Below are positions 43,922-52,156 of a DNA stretch of 64,000 nt, piece after piece. How positions within the stretch are numbered: position 1 is the first letter of the stretch; each line of letters begins with the position of its first letter. Source of the DNA: GCA-002722245 sp038154685 (GTDB taxonomy: Bacteria > Bacteroidota > Bacteroidia > Flavobacteriales_C > GCA-002722245); the NCBI GenBank assembly GCA_038154685.1, contig JAYPYW010000001.1:1-64000 (forward strand). The letters are read 5' to 3'. The notes below the pieces were generated by a model. The model was not told the DNA's origin and made no database searches. It saw only the letters and a program-made list of their open reading frames with translations. The translations under genes and the position numbers were made by a program.

Positions 43922-45226
43922 TTACTTCGCTTTTTTGTAAAAATCGTTTAATCTCTTGTAAAGGTTAACCAGGTATTCATCCGATACAGCGGTTATGTTT
44001 TTCCCTCCTTTAAAATGTTTTAATAAGGCTTTTATTTCTTCCTCTTCAACGCCAGATTTCTGAGCTAATCTTTTAGCATAAGATGCGTCATCATTGTAAG
44101 CAACATAGTACTTAGCACGCATCTTATTTTTAAAGATTTTCTCCATATGGACAATGAGCTTATTATGCTGATTTTGTTTTAAGTACAACCTTGCAATTGT
44201 TTCAGTAAATTCCAAGGACGAATTGTCGTTAGATTGTGTGGTTGGAATAATCTTCTGCTCTCTTTTCCCTCTGAAAATAATAAATAGAACTACTGCAAAA
44301 ATGATTAATAAGTAAGCCCACCTTAATTGCATATTTGAAAGTAGGAAATTGAAAGAACTATCACTCGATAGCCACCTTCCTGTGCTATGATTGCTATTAC
44401 TGTGATCGATTTCCATTAATTCATTTTCATAAACTCCTGTTGTATAATTATCAAACAAAATTGCACTGTTTGGAAAATATGAAAGCACTATTTCTACATA
44501 TTCTCGCCCTTGATTTGTAGAAAGGTATTTATTGGTAAAAGCTTGAGGAACTGTATGTAATAAGATCTTCCCACCACCGTATTCAAACTCAATGAAACAT
44601 GGTCGGTATTTTGCTTTTCCTCTCACATTCCCATTTGTGTAAGAAATACCATAATTTACATATCTCCAACGCCTAGTTTTCGGTTTGCCCTTTTCCCAGT
44701 TGATTAAGTTGTATTCATTAGGGAAGTTTTCGTTGTTAAAACTTAAAACAATTAAAGTATCGCTGGTGTAATCAAAGTAATCGGCACTGTTATAATTAAC
44801 AAATAAATTATCCAATAACCTTGCAGGCAAAAACTCTGCAGCAATAAAAACATTATTCCCGGCGTCTACAAAGTCAAGTAGATCCTGAACTTCAGACGGA
44901 AATAAATTCAAAGACTTCCCCACAAACATATAGGTTACCTCCTTTGCATCTAATTGTAATTCTGTACTGTCAAAATATTCCTCTACTGAAACATCAATAT
45001 CCTTAACAGTGTGATTTGGCAAGCCTTCTTGGAGTATCTCTCTAATAAAGTAGGTTCCGTAAGGATGTTTACTTTTCGAGTTATAATCTTTCTCCCAATT
45101 AATTGATTCAACTTTTCGGTCTGAAAGTTCCTTCGATTCTGCATCCTCATTCCCAACAAAATATATCAACCCTCCCAGTCCGAAAACCAGAACAGCCATA
45201 ATTAAGTATTTTACTGAGTTATTCAA
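43922..45226 (-). CDS. DUF4350 domain-containing membrane protein
   Basis: A 434-residue protein with one N-terminal membrane segment (VKYLIMAVLVFGLGGLIYFVG) and a second near residue 300 (WAYLLIIFAVVLFIIFRGKR). The region between is a periplasmic DUF4350 domain resembling a GATase/ABC-associated fold (PYGTYFIREILQ, NVFIAAEFLPARLL). The cytoplasmic tail is helical. It starts with TTG immediately after the DUF4129 stop. Members of this family recur between DUF4129 and moxR genes in Bacteroidota. Molecular role unknown. Confidence 0.82.
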   Translation of the reverse strand: MNNSVKYLIMAVLVFGLGGLIYFVGNEDAESKELSDRKVESINWEKDYNSKSKHPYGTYFIREILQEGLPNHTVKDIDVSVEEYFDSTELQLDAKEVTYMFVGKSLNLFPSEVQDLLDFVDAGNNVFIAAEFLPARLLDNLFVNYNSADYFDYTSDTLIVLSFNNENFPNEYNLINWEKGKPKTRRWRYVNYGISYTNGNVRGKAKYRPCFIEFEYGGGKILLHTVPQAFTNKYLSTNQGREYVEIVLSYFPNSAILFDNYTTGVYENELMEIDHSNSNHSTGRWLSSDSSFNFLLSNMQLRWAYLLIIFAVVLFIIFRGKREQKIIPTTQSNDNSSLEFTETIARLYLKQNQHNKLIVHMEKIFKNKMRAKYYVAYNDDASYAKRLAQKSGVEEEEIKALLKHFKGGKNITAVSDEYLVNLYKRLNDFYKKAK

Positions 45227-46192
45227 TTATTTAGTGATTGCTTCAATTAGTTTTTGAAAATGCTTTTCCACCACTTCAAAATCGCTGGATCCAATTTCAT
45301 ATTTACCATACCAAATGAATTCGTAACTTTTAATGGCTTCCTTAAAATCAGCAAAGAAAGATTGACCTTGAACTTCAATTTGGTAATGGTAATTCGTTTT
45401 CCTTTTTTTCCATTGGATAAAGCCTTTGTCGGATAATTCCTTGATCACCCAAACAAAATAAAGTCGTGTTGCACTTCGGAAATCATTATTTGATTTTGCA
45501 GCTAATATTTTCTTCTCCAATTCAGACAATTGTACCGCTTCAGGGTTCATGTCCTGGTCGTATAATATTTTATGGCCTTCTCCCTCAATTGGAGTTTTTG
45601 CAAATAACATATACCCAGCAAAACCAAGGATTCCGGCTATTAGAATAATTAAGAGTAATTTGAAAAAACTACCATTAAGGTTAGCATTAGACTGTTCATT
45701 GTACTTTTTTTCTTGTCGAGGATCACTTTTGCTTTTATCCTCTTTCCTTTTTAACCTACTTTTTTCAATAGCAGCTCGTCTGTTTTCATCCCTTTTGTAT
45801 GAATTCCGTCTTTTAAATGCCTTTCTTTCGTACCTTCTTGAATCTGATTGAATACCATCATTCGAATTTTTTTGCCCGCTTCCTCTATGATATTCTCTGG
45901 TGGTTATTGTTCCCGAAATGGAATCATATTCCCAAATAACATAAGTATCCCCCTTTTCAACCCCATAACCTAATCCAAACTCGGAACTATCTCCCTCCAG
46001 GCGCTTTTGCTCCATTTCTTCTATTAAATCAACTTCTTTTTTAAGGCGTTCATATTCATCATTTTTGAACGTCTTTTTCTCAACCACTTCATTATCCTCA
46101 TTTAGGAAAAGAGGTAATTCTTCCTCTCCCTTTAAAAACAAAGAAGTGAACAAAAAGACGGCTATTGATATGAACCTAATAATCTCCCTCAT
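45227..46192 (-). CDS. DUF4129 domain-containing protein
   Basis: About 321 residues from the ATG at 46192 (MREIIRFISIAVFLFTSLFLKG), which gives a proper signal peptide; an earlier TTG is less likely. A charged low-complexity region rich in Arg, Lys, Glu and Ser follows (about 90-175), then a membrane helix (FFKLLLIILIAGILGFAGYMLFA). The C-terminal DUF4129 domain is cytoplasmic (SATRLYFVWVIKELSDKGFI, YEFIWYGKYEI). The start overlaps the upstream SpoIIM-like gene by 17 bases. Confidence 0.85.
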   Translation of the reverse strand: MREIIRFISIAVFLFTSLFLKGEEELPLFLNEDNEVVEKKTFKNDEYERLKKEVDLIEEMEQKRLEGDSSEFGLGYGVEKGDTYVIWEYDSISGTITTREYHRGSGQKNSNDGIQSDSRRYERKAFKRRNSYKRDENRRAAIEKSRLKRKEDKSKSDPRQEKKYNEQSNANLNGSFFKLLLIILIAGILGFAGYMLFAKTPIEGEGHKILYDQDMNPEAVQLSELEKKILAAKSNNDFRSATRLYFVWVIKELSDKGFIQWKKRKTNYHYQIEVQGQSFFADFKEAIKSYEFIWYGKYEIGSSDFEVVEKHFQKLIEAITK

Positions 46193-48077
46193 CAGCTTGT
46201 TCGAAAAGATTATTTTTTGACCCAAAATCCTTTAATCTCGAGTAAAGAGATTTAGCTTGAATTCTTTCTCTAATGGAATGAAATTGAATAATCAAACCAA
46301 CAACCACAAAGGATACAATTAAAGAGAAGAAGGCATAATACAATGCAAAGTTTAACGAGTTAGCTAAAGCTGAGATGTCATCAACAAATGGTTTAACATG
46401 ATCCAAAATAAACTCTGATAAGAAATCAATATTAAAAGTAGCATTAACGCCAAACACCTGCGAAAAAAGATAACCCACAACAAAAACAATTAACGGGATT
46501 ACCATTTGTAATAGGAACATTCCTACGGATCCAAACCATGATTTAAACACCAAGTTAAGGCCTCCCTTTAAGTTAGAAGTGTGTTTTTCATCCTCATAAA
46601 ATCCAGCGTAGGAAAATTGGAATATGAATGGAACCAATAAGATTCCAAAAAATATCATGAATGATTTAGGCCACAACTGAACCAAAAGAACGAATAATAT
46701 TGTTGGCCAAAGTTTTAAAACCCCAAAAGCACTAAATTTCAAATACTCGATAATTCTAAATTCTTGTTGTTTTCTGTATAAATAAACCGCATAATAAACG
46801 GCTAAGAATAAAGGAATCACCAATCCCAAAGATGCAAAATAATGAAACCCTGTAGCACCTTCTCCTCCCAAAACTTCTTTGATATTCACCCACCAATAAA
46901 GCTCCTGGTTATAACTTTCGTGATTAAAAAAATGGAGCGCTGGAATTAAAAGCATCAAAGGAAAACAAAAAAGCATCCAACCCTTAAAAAAATTACTAAA
47001 CGATTGCCTATAAAGGTTAAGTGAATCGTTAAAAATCTCTCCAACCTCTCTTACTTTTTCTAATGCAATAGTTTTGTTTTTAACGTGTGGAATATCATCG
47101 TTAAAAACAAAATGACCTGGTTTAATTTTAGTGCGATAAAGGTAAATGGGATACGCCACGAAAAAAAAACAAATAAATGCTAAAGAACCCAAAACTATGA
47201 TATACTTAAAAGCCATTGGCATTCCCGTATACCTAGTTACGCTCCCTTCGATAAACCCCGAAAAGATTAAAATGAAAACACAACTTAACGCAATTTTAAA
47301 ACTTCTTTTTGCTGATATTCTTAATGATTGTAATCGGGTATATGTTCCAGGAAACAACAAACCTCCTCCTAGGACTAACCCTGCTCCTCCCGCAATAATG
47401 ATAGTTGCTATTTCCAAAACCCCATGAATCCAAATGATCCACATAGCCTCTGATAAAACTCCTTTGTGGTAGAGGTAATAATGGAAGGTCCCCAACATAA
47501 TTCCGTTATGTACCATTATAATTACAGGAGGAACTCCAGCTGCAATTCCGGTAATATAAGTCCGGGATGCAACCATGGTATTATTGTAAGTAATATTAAA
47601 GCTCGACCATGCTGAATTACCATGCTGATGATAAACAGCCATTGGATCTCCATTGGCAATATTCTCATCTGTCATTGAAATATATCTTTCCCCCATAATT
47701 TGAGTCGCGTAATCGATATCATTAGCAGTAGATACAATTCCAACCATCATGGAGCTCATAAAAATGAAAAGTGCAAGTACCATAGCTTTCCAGCTTCTTG
47801 CAAACTCCACTGGTAAACCATGCGTCCAAAAATTAATAAACTTTTTTATCCTAACCTTTCGGTTACGGTTAACTTTTAGAAATACTAACTGGGAAAGGTA
47901 ATTTAGGTAAACTCTAACTGATCTTTTTGCATAAAAAGTCCTCGAATAACTCAAGTCATCAGTGATTTCCACAAACAAATCTGTCAGTTTATCTGGATCA
48001 GCATTTTCATTTTGCTGCATCTGCTCAAACTTCTTCCAGCTTTTCTTTTTTTGTTTTATAAAAGTGGTTTCCCTCAA
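46176..48077 (-). CDS. Stage II sporulation protein M-like domain fused to a second polytopic membrane domain
   Basis: A 633-residue membrane protein. The N-terminal half (about 1-330) is a SpoIIM-like (DUF95) domain: RETTFIKQKKKSWKKFE start, ISMTDENI, FNITYNNTMVASRTYITGI, GVLEIATIIIAGGAGLVLGG and several helices. The second half (about 340-610) is another multi-helix domain (FFKGWMLFCFPLMLLIP, LVIPLFLAVYYAVYLYRKQQEF) without a named family that I recognise. The SpoIIM-like protein is often a separate ORF of about 320 residues, so this looks like a fusion. The start is TTG. First gene of the DUF4129-DUF4350-MoxR-DUF58 operon and divergent from the RDD gene. Confidence 0.85.
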   Translation of the reverse strand: MRETTFIKQKKKSWKKFEQMQQNENADPDKLTDLFVEITDDLSYSRTFYAKRSVRVYLNYLSQLVFLKVNRNRKVRIKKFINFWTHGLPVEFARSWKAMVLALFIFMSSMMVGIVSTANDIDYATQIMGERYISMTDENIANGDPMAVYHQHGNSAWSSFNITYNNTMVASRTYITGIAAGVPPVIIMVHNGIMLGTFHYYLYHKGVLSEAMWIIWIHGVLEIATIIIAGGAGLVLGGGLLFPGTYTRLQSLRISAKRSFKIALSCVFILIFSGFIEGSVTRYTGMPMAFKYIIVLGSLAFICFFFVAYPIYLYRTKIKPGHFVFNDDIPHVKNKTIALEKVREVGEIFNDSLNLYRQSFSNFFKGWMLFCFPLMLLIPALHFFNHESYNQELYWWVNIKEVLGGEGATGFHYFASLGLVIPLFLAVYYAVYLYRKQQEFRIIEYLKFSAFGVLKLWPTILFVLLVQLWPKSFMIFFGILLVPFIFQFSYAGFYEDEKHTSNLKGGLNLVFKSWFGSVGMFLLQMVIPLIVFVVGYLFSQVFGVNATFNIDFLSEFILDHVKPFVDDISALANSLNFALYYAFFSLIVSFVVVGLIIQFHSIRERIQAKSLYSRLKDFGSKNNLFEQADEGDY

Positions 48078-48162
48078 TCCAATTTAATTAAGGGTTAAAA
48101 ATCTTGTTTATCCATCGGAATGCAAAATTATTTGTATTATTTATTCTTAATTTGGCACCTAA

Positions 48163-48909
48163 ATGCGAACAATCAGTATAAATACCACTCAAAACGTAGC
48201 TATCGATTATGAATTAGCTGGTATTATGGAAAGAATCCTTGCTTTCCTGCTGGACACGGTAATTGTTGTTGCATACATAGTGATTGTTTCTACGTTCTCA
48301 CTTTTAGGAGGTTTAATCAGCTTTGATGATGGAGGAATTGGCTCTTTCATTGTTTCGGTAATATTCATTTTCCCAGTTTTTATTGCTTATCACTTATTTT
48401 GTGAAGCCTTATGGAACGGACAATCAATTGGGAAAAAGGCATTAGGAATTAAAGTAGTTAAATGTAATGGTCAGCAAATGGACATGGGCGATTACGGAAA
48501 AAGATGGATGTTTAGACTTTTAGATATCCTTTTATCTGCGGGCTCTGTTGCTGTACTAACCATTTTAAGTAATGACTATAATCAAAGATTAGGAGATATT
48601 GTTGGAGATACATGTGTTGTAAAAACCCGACCAACAAATCAGATTTCTATTAAGGATATTCTTAAAATAAAATCGCAAGAAAATTACGAACCCAAATACG
48701 AAGGAGTTGTGCGGTTTACAGAAGAAGATATGTTGTTACTAAAAAACACACTCGATCGTGCAAAATCTACTCCTAATGATCACTACAGAAAACTACTTGC
48801 TGAACTTACAGAGAAAATTTGCAAGGAGTTAGAAATCACAAAAATCCCTAAAAAGAGAACAGCTTTTCTTAAAACTATTTTGAACGATTACATTGTTCTT
48901 ACTAGATAA
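48163..48909 (+). CDS. RDD family membrane protein
   Basis: A 248-residue protein with an RDD domain in the first ~150 residues: AGIMERILAFLLDTVIVVAYIVI (with the Arg...Asp pair), a Trp-Asn-Gly-Gln-Ser-Ile-Gly-Lys motif (WNGQSIGKKALGIKVV) and RLGDIVGDTCVV. The C-terminal ~90 residues are soluble and helical. RDD proteins commonly sit opposite or within SpoIIM/DUF4129/MoxR clusters in Bacteroidota, as here, and some transport ions. The intergenic region of 85 bases with the divergent operon should hold both promoters. Confidence 0.88.
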   Translation: MRTISINTTQNVAIDYELAGIMERILAFLLDTVIVVAYIVIVSTFSLLGGLISFDDGGIGSFIVSVIFIFPVFIAYHLFCEALWNGQSIGKKALGIKVVKCNGQQMDMGDYGKRWMFRLLDILLSAGSVAVLTILSNDYNQRLGDIVGDTCVVKTRPTNQISIKDILKIKSQENYEPKYEGVVRFTEEDMLLLKNTLDRAKSTPNDHYRKLLAELTEKICKELEITKIPKKRTAFLKTILNDYIVLTR

Positions 48910-48912
48910 AAA

Positions 48913-49041
48913 GCCGCCCGCTAATCCCAAAAATCCTTTCTTTAAAGCAAAGCTTTAATGACCAGGGTCAAGTACTTTTAAAGTAAAACAACTTTGTAGT
49001 TTGATTAAAGATTTATGGGATTCACGGGATCTGCGGGCGAC
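48913..49041. repeat. 129-bp inverted-repeat element with 9-bp sub-repeats
   Basis: The ends, 48913-48928 and 49026-49041, pair at 13 of 16 positions and are strongly GC-rich (GCCGCCCGC / GCGGGCGAC). Each end is built of 9-bp units. The left end has CCCGCTAAT and CCCAAAAAT. The right end has ATTTATGGG, ATTCACGGG and ATCTGCGGG, the same unit inverted. The interior has a perfect TTAAAGC-AAA-GCTTTAA hairpin (48942-48958) and the palindrome TACTTTTAAAGTA (48973-48985). It looks like a non-coding repeat or remnant mobile element. On the minus strand the right-hand stem arm is followed by TTTTT. Confidence 0.65.
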
Positions 49042-49057
49042 ATTTTAATTTTTTCCG

Positions 49058-49065
49058 TAATTTTG
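49058..49065 (+). promoter_or_regulatory. -7 promoter element of the arginine leader and GNAT gene
   Basis: TAATTTTG (TAnnTTTG), 10 bases before the leader ORF. A clear -33 TTTG is not seen. Confidence 0.6.
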
Positions 49066-49075
49066 TCGTCCACTT

Positions 49076-49153
49076 ATGAATGGTGTATCTCAACATATCA
49101 TTGCAACAAACATTCTTTTAAGGATAAGGATGCGCAGGAGCTCTAAGGCATAA
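49076..49153 (+). CDS. Putative arginine-rich leader peptide
   Basis: A 25-codon ORF from ATG (49076) to TAA (49151-49153), beginning MNGVSQHIIATNI and ending LLRIRMRRSSKA. Four Arg codons (AGG, AGG, CGC, AGG) fall within six positions, and Lys follows. It lies 10 bases after a TAATTTTG promoter element and 55 bases before the GNAT gene that heads the arginine-biosynthesis region. The 5' arm of a hairpin (49116-49127 with 49174-49185) covers the first Arg codons. A ribosome paused there for lack of charged tRNA-Arg would keep it open. The peptide has no recognised homologue. Confidence 0.6.
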   Translation: MNGVSQHIIATNILLRIRMRRSSKA

Positions 49154-49185
49154 TCACCTGTAAATCAAATTCATTATCCTAAAAA
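49116..49185 (+). promoter_or_regulatory. Hairpin overlapping the arginine codons of the leader
   Basis: TTTTa-AGGATAA at 49116-49127 pairs with TTATCCT-aAAAA at 49174-49185, eleven base pairs with one A-A mismatch. The left arm includes the AGG ATA codons of the leader peptide. A competing short pairing CAGG (49135-49138) / CCTG (49157-49160) is possible. There is no T-run, so this is not a standard intrinsic terminator. Confidence 0.45.
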
Positions 49186-49208
49186 ATCACTATTTAAAAC
49201 ATAAAAGA

Positions 49209-49748
49209 ATGGCAGTAGATATTCAAGTAGCAAACCAAGAACATACAAAGTACGCAAGTAAAATTGTAACTATGATTGAAGATGCTGCGCAAAAGCGCGG
49301 TACTGGAATTGCTAAAAGGAAGCCTGAATACATCGTTCAAAAAATGGAAGAAGGAAAAGCTATTATCGCTTTGGACGGGGAAACTGTTGCTGGCTTTTGC
49401 TACATAGAATCGTGGGGACATGATAAATATGTTGCTAACTCAGGATTAATTGTCAATGAGGAGTATCGTGGACAAGGTTTATCCAAAAAAATCAAGAAAA
49501 CTGCTTTCGATCTTTCAAGAGAAAAATTCCCAAATGCAAAGCTTTTCGGTTTAACAACCTCTCTTCCAGTGATGAAAATCAATTCTGAATTAGGATATCG
49601 CCCAGTTACTTTTAGTGAATTAACAGACGACGAACAATTCTGGAAAGGTTGTCAGAGCTGTGTAAATTACGACATCCTCACTCGTACAGAAAAAAAGCAT
49701 TGCCTTTGTACAGGGATGCTCATGGATCCCGATAAGGAAAAAAAGTAG
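49209..49748 (+). CDS. GNAT family N-acetyltransferase, probable N-acetylglutamate synthase of the arginine pathway
   Basis: A 179-residue GNAT protein. It has the acetyl-CoA pyrophosphate loop EEYRGQGLSKKIKKTAF, the preceding strand YVANSGLIVNEE and the C-terminal strand LGYRPVTFSEL. The C-terminus carries a Cys-rich stretch (GCQSCVNYD, KKHCLCTGM) that may bind a metal. GNAT genes of this type commonly sit just before argG in Bacteroidota and are thought to acylate glutamate for arginine synthesis, replacing ArgA. Here argG lies 1.2 kb downstream with menC on the opposite strand between them. The leader peptide upstream supports arginine control. Confidence 0.82.
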   Translation: MAVDIQVANQEHTKYASKIVTMIEDAAQKRGTGIAKRKPEYIVQKMEEGKAIIALDGETVAGFCYIESWGHDKYVANSGLIVNEEYRGQGLSKKIKKTAFDLSREKFPNAKLFGLTTSLPVMKINSELGYRPVTFSELTDDEQFWKGCQSCVNYDILTRTEKKHCLCTGMLMDPDKEKK

Positions 49749-49768
49749 GAAGATTAATAAATTCATAT

Positions 49769-50833
49769 TCAACTCCTAGCAAAAATTACCTTGTCGCCCT
49801 TTAACCTAATTGGTGAATCAAAATTTTGCTCGAAAAGCTGTCCTGTACCTAAACCTTGAGGTAATTTAGCAATCATATTTTGCGAAAACTGAGCAATAGC
49901 GTTTAAAGCTATATTTCCTTCTAACGCAGATGTTGTCCACCAACCAATATTTAGTTTTTCAGCCAAATTAATCCACTCATTACATGATTTAATCCCACCT
50001 AATAAACTTGGTTTTAAGATGATATACTGAGGTTTAATCGACATCAAAAGTGCTTGTTTTTCTTCGTATGTTTTGATTCCTATTAGCTCTTCATCCAAAG
50101 CTATTGGAACAGGAGTTTCAGCACACAATTCGGCCATCTTTTCCTTTTGACCAGCCATTATAGGTTGTTCGATAGAATGAATTTTTAAGTCTGCTAAAAC
50201 GCTCAATTTATCCATCGAATTCTCAGGAGAAAAAGCACCATTTGCATCAACTCTTAATTCAATTTCTTCCGCGGAGAATCTACTTCTAATATTCTGCAAT
50301 AACTGCTTTTCTTCTTCCCAATCGATTGCACCAATTTTTAACTTAACACAATTAAAACCTACAGCTAATTTCTCCTCAATTTGCTGGGACATATAATCAA
50401 AATCACCCATCCAAATCAATCCATTAATCTGGATTTCGGTTTTACCCTCAGTAAACTCCCCAGGAAAAATAATCTGTTTACCTCCGTTTTGCAGATCCAA
50501 CAATGCCGTTTCTAAACCAAATTGAATACTTGGATAATCTGATAATTCATTTGAAGCAATTATCTGATCCCAACGATTAATATTAGCACATACCCAATCT
50601 AATTTTTCTGAATAAGATTCCTTAGGGTCAATACTTAAAGTCCAAAGCGGAGAACACTCCCCTATTCCAAAAGTCTCAACTTCTCCATCCGAATATCCAA
50701 CTTTTAAAAGATAAGTATCCTTTGTTTTGAAGGTTTCACGAGAAGTTTTAGCTGGTCTCTTAAATATCAAATCATGCTTTTCCCACGTCGCTTTAAGTGG
50801 TTTGTTTTGTAAGGAAATTTGGGCTTCGAACAT
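49769..50833 (-). CDS. menC: o-Succinylbenzoate synthase
   Basis: MenC dehydrates SHCHC to o-succinylbenzoate in menaquinone synthesis. The 354 residues are enolase-superfamily. The catalytic Lys pair is in FNCVKLKIGAIDW, the metal ligands in LRVDANGAF, IHSIEQPI and PIALDEELIG, and the second Lys in YIILKPSLLGG. TSALEGNIALNAIAQ and LPQGLGTGQLF also match the Bacteroidota type. The ATG is five bases from a minus-strand TATATTTG element. It is inserted on the opposite strand between two arginine genes. A dipeptide epimerase role is less likely, given the GLGTGQLF ending. Confidence 0.9.
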   Translation of the reverse strand: MFEAQISLQNKPLKATWEKHDLIFKRPAKTSRETFKTKDTYLLKVGYSDGEVETFGIGECSPLWTLSIDPKESYSEKLDWVCANINRWDQIIASNELSDYPSIQFGLETALLDLQNGGKQIIFPGEFTEGKTEIQINGLIWMGDFDYMSQQIEEKLAVGFNCVKLKIGAIDWEEEKQLLQNIRSRFSAEEIELRVDANGAFSPENSMDKLSVLADLKIHSIEQPIMAGQKEKMAELCAETPVPIALDEELIGIKTYEEKQALLMSIKPQYIILKPSLLGGIKSCNEWINLAEKLNIGWWTTSALEGNIALNAIAQFSQNMIAKLPQGLGTGQLFEQNFDSPIRLKGDKVIFARS

Positions 50834-50837
50834 ATTA

Positions 50838-50845
50838 CAAATATA
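50838..50845 (-). promoter_or_regulatory. -7 promoter element of menC
   Basis: TATATTTG on the minus strand, four bases upstream of the menC ATG. The transcript should start at or almost at the start codon. Confidence 0.6.
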
Positions 50846-50906
50846 ATTGTGATTTACATAACGTATCTATCTATCAAGAAATACCTCAAAATCCACTAAA
50901 ATTCGG

Positions 50907-50914
50907 TAATTTTG
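50907..50914 (+). promoter_or_regulatory. -7 promoter element of argG
   Basis: TAATTTTG, 39 bases upstream of the argG ATG at 50954. A TTG overlapping this element could be mistaken for a start codon. Confidence 0.6.
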
Positions 50915-50953
50915 CACCACTTAAAGCCATTTTCGTGGCGCAAAAATTATAAA

Positions 50954-52144
50954 ATGAAAAAAGTAGTTTTAGCATACAGTGGAGGTTTAGATACAACTTA
51001 CTGTGTAAAGTATTTGGGTGATTTGGGTTATGAAGTACATGCTGTGTTAGTTGATACAGGTGGATTTAGCCAAGAAGAGTTAGACTTTGTTGAAAAGAGG
51101 GCTAACACAATTGGATTAGCTTCATACAAAGCAATCAGGGTTACTCAGGAGTTTTACGATAAGTGTATTAAGTACTTAATCTTTGGGAATATTTTAAAGA
51201 ATAACACTTACCCATTATCGGTAAGTGCTGAGCGTATTTTCCAAGCTGTTGCTATTGCTCAATATGCGAAAGAATTAAAGGCTGATGCTATTGCTCACGG
51301 TTCAACTGGTGCTGGGAATGATCAAGTTCGTTTTGATATGGCTTTCCACATCATCTACCCTGAAGCAGAAATCATTACTCCAATCCGTGACAACAAATTA
51401 TCACGTGAGGAAGAGATTGAATTCTTAGAGAAGCATGGTGTTGAAGGAGACTGGAGTAAAGCTGCATACTCAATTAATAAAGGAATTTGGGGAACATCTG
51501 TAGGAGGTAAAGAAACTTTAACTTCTCATGAGTTCTTACCAGAAGAAGCTTTCCCATCACAAATTCAGAAACACGATTCTGAGGAAGTTGAGTTAACATT
51601 CAAGCAAGGTGAGGTTGTTGGAATTAATGGAGAAGAGTTAGATCCTGTTTCTGCAATTAACAAATTAAACGAAATTGCTTGTCAGTACGGAATTGGAAGA
51701 GACGTTCACGTTGGTGATACAATTGTTGGGATTAAAGGAAGAGTTGGTTTTGAAGCTGCTGCACCATTAATTATCATCAAAGCTCACCATACTTTAGAAA
51801 AGCACACATTAGCTAAGTGGCAGTTATATTGGAAAGAACAGTTAGCTAACTGGTACGGAAACTTATTACATGAGGGTCAATACTTAGATCCAGTAATGAG
51901 AAACATTGAGACTTTCCTTCAGGATACTCAAAAGTATGTTACTGGAACAGCTAGAATAAAATTATCACCGAATCACTTCCAAGTTTTAGGAATTGAAAGT
52001 AAGCACGACTTGATGAACAGCTCAGCTGCTCAATATGGTGAGATGAATAAGCTTTGGGACGGAAATGATGTTAGAGGATTCTCTAAAATCGCTGCAGTTC
52101 CAAACATTATTTTTAATGCAGTTAATGGTTCAATCCTAGACTAA
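50954..52144 (+). CDS. argG: Argininosuccinate synthase
   Basis: ArgG joins citrulline and aspartate with ATP in the penultimate step of arginine synthesis. About 396 residues from the ATG at 50954; this start places the ATP-binding PP-loop AYSGGLDTTYCVKYL at the very N-terminus as expected. Other family segments are AHGSTGAGNDQVRFD, TPIRDNKLSREEEIEFL, SINKGIWGTSVGGKETL and LSPNHFQVLG. It has its own promoter element and is followed closely by argC (12 bases) and argD. Confidence 0.96.
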   Translation: MKKVVLAYSGGLDTTYCVKYLGDLGYEVHAVLVDTGGFSQEELDFVEKRANTIGLASYKAIRVTQEFYDKCIKYLIFGNILKNNTYPLSVSAERIFQAVAIAQYAKELKADAIAHGSTGAGNDQVRFDMAFHIIYPEAEIITPIRDNKLSREEEIEFLEKHGVEGDWSKAAYSINKGIWGTSVGGKETLTSHEFLPEEAFPSQIQKHDSEEVELTFKQGEVVGINGEELDPVSAINKLNEIACQYGIGRDVHVGDTIVGIKGRVGFEAAAPLIIIKAHHTLEKHTLAKWQLYWKEQLANWYGNLLHEGQYLDPVMRNIETFLQDTQKYVTGTARIKLSPNHFQVLGIESKHDLMNSSAAQYGEMNKLWDGNDVRGFSKIAAVPNIIFNAVNGSILD

Positions 52145-52156
52145 AAACAACAAACT

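Noticed and set aside
49116..49185. Intrinsic terminator after the arginine leader
   Set aside because: The hairpin is followed by A-rich rather than T-rich sequence on the coding strand, so it does not meet the usual terminator form. It was kept only as a possible control hairpin.
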